DNA of 5,278 nt from Desulfobacteraceae bacterium. GTDB taxonomy: Bacteria; Desulfobacterota; Desulfobacteria; Desulfobacterales; UBA11574. The notes under the pieces are model-generated. The model saw only the letters and a list, made by a program, of their open reading frames with translations. It did no database searches and was not told where the DNA came from. This document shows positions 4,710 through 5,278 of this stretch, piece by piece. The translations under genes and the position numbers were made by a program. Location of the stretch: positions 1 to 5,278 of the forward strand of contig PKTV01000441.1 in assembly GCA_002868985.1 (NCBI GenBank), written 5' to 3'. Every line of letters starts with the position of its first letter. Position 1 is the stretch's first letter.

Positions 4710-5278
4710 ATGACCGAAACAAAATATAATCTCCGCTTCAAGGTGATGGTCATTTTCCTCACCCTGGCGCTGGTTCCACTGGTAACCATCGGATGGGTTT
4801 CCATCAAAGCAACCGAAGAACTGATTGTTGACATGGTTATCCGTCAGCTTCAAAATGTTGCCGTAGACAAGATTGCTCTTTTGGAGCATTGGCTTGACGA
4901 GCGCAAGGCTGATTTAACGGTAATTGCCGAAACATCCCTGCTGAAAACCATGGACCCTGAGGAGATCACACCATATTTGGACCTGATTCGTAAAAAATAC
5001 GGCGTTTATAGAGCCCTTACCGTCATTTCCGCTTCCGGTGATGTTATTACCTGCAGCCGGGAAGGAACCGGACCGATTAAAAAAACAGACCCTCACATCT
5101 ATACGGTCAAAGACGCTTTGTTTATGTCCGAGATTTCCCATACCCCCGAAGAAAATGAATCCACCTTTCAGATCGCCGCCCCCATTTTCAGTGATGCCGG
5201 CAAGCTTTTGGGTACGATCTACGGCAATGTGGGGACCCAAAAAATCGTTTTCTTTATCCTGAATGTGTCTTTGGGGAA
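4710..5278 (+). CDS. Membrane sensor protein with a dCache-type domain (partial, N-terminal part)
   Basis: An ATG at 4710 opens a frame that runs 189 codons off the right edge with no stop. Residues 1-11 are polar and basic, 12-32 form a transmembrane helix (VMVIFLTLALVPLVTIGWVSI), and a periplasmic region follows. The order there fits the membrane-distal part of a double Cache domain: a long helix (LLEHWLDERKADLTVIAETS near 57-76), then strands with VISASGDVITCS, then IAAPIFSDAGKLLGTIYGNV. The last residues, ILNVSLG, look like the linker that precedes GETGE-type sequence in dCache proteins. Such proteins sense small ligands outside the cytoplasm and pass the signal to a kinase, chemoreceptor or GGDEF domain; which one lies outside the window. 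The start is fixed by an in-frame TAA at 4689-4691. The ribosome-binding site is poor (only GAG at 4701-4703), so expression may be low or depend on upstream context. Confidence 0.82.
   Translation, partial: MTETKYNLRFKVMVIFLTLALVPLVTIGWVSIKATEELIVDMVIRQLQNVAVDKIALLEHWLDERKADLTVIAETSLLKTMDPEEITPYLDLIRKKYGVYRALTVISASGDVITCSREGTGPIKKTDPHIYTVKDALFMSEISHTPEENESTFQIAAPIFSDAGKLLGTIYGNVGTQKIVFFILNVSLG

Noticed and set aside
4557..4889. A 110-codon - strand frame opposite the sensor gene start
   Set aside because: It overlaps the clear transmembrane and sensor coding on the + strand and has no motif or ribosome-binding site.

Overview
The window is about 5.3 kb of bacterial DNA from a Gram-negative organism: it encodes a secreted protein with a signal peptide and an outer-membrane beta-barrel ending in phenylalanine. 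The mix of a SOUL-type protein, a single-domain rhodanese, a DGC-type putative zinc-binding protein and a dCache sensor, with moderate GC, would fit an anaerobic Desulfobacterota-like (sulfate-reducing or syntrophic) bacterium. That placement is inference; nothing here fixes the taxon. All genes I accept lie on the + strand.

Layout. Positions 1-213 are the 3' end of an unrecognised helical protein, followed by a 16-bp perfect palindrome and a convincing Rho-independent terminator (266-308). A new unit then starts: a secreted SOUL/heme-binding-family protein (371-1006, GTG start) and, 82 bases later, an outer-membrane beta-barrel of the DUF6268 type (1089-2042, GTG start). The 320-base gap 2043-2362 holds one copy of a 53-bp dispersed repeat and an AT-rich leader with two mutually exclusive hairpins in front of the next gene. 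A rhodanese (2363-2869) and a DGC-domain protein (2973-3452) follow in the same orientation and form a small cysteine-rich, sulfur/thiol/metal-flavoured pair.

From 3453 to 4709 there is no intact gene. This stretch contains a hairpin-rich segment (3607-3717), a 173-bp MITE-like element with 15-bp terminal inverted repeats and internal hairpins (3763-3935), and the second copy of the 53-bp repeat, which spans the element's right end. Next come a 43-codon gene fragment and a broken remnant of what looks like the C-terminal helix-turn-helix of a Y1/REP-associated transposase (about 4076-4252). A 41-base stem-loop (4277-4317) and unexplained sequence fill the rest. It reads as a graveyard of small mobile DNA.

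At 4710 a new gene begins and runs off the window: an N-terminal transmembrane segment followed by a periplasmic dCache-type sensor region. This is presumably the input end of a histidine kinase, chemoreceptor or cyclic-di-GMP protein whose output domain lies outside.

I do not see a clearly new defence or metabolic system. The best leads are the MITE-like element beside the transposase remnant, the dispersed repeat that extends beyond the element's end, the rhodanese/DGC pair and the possible Shine-Dalgarno switch in front of the rhodanese.
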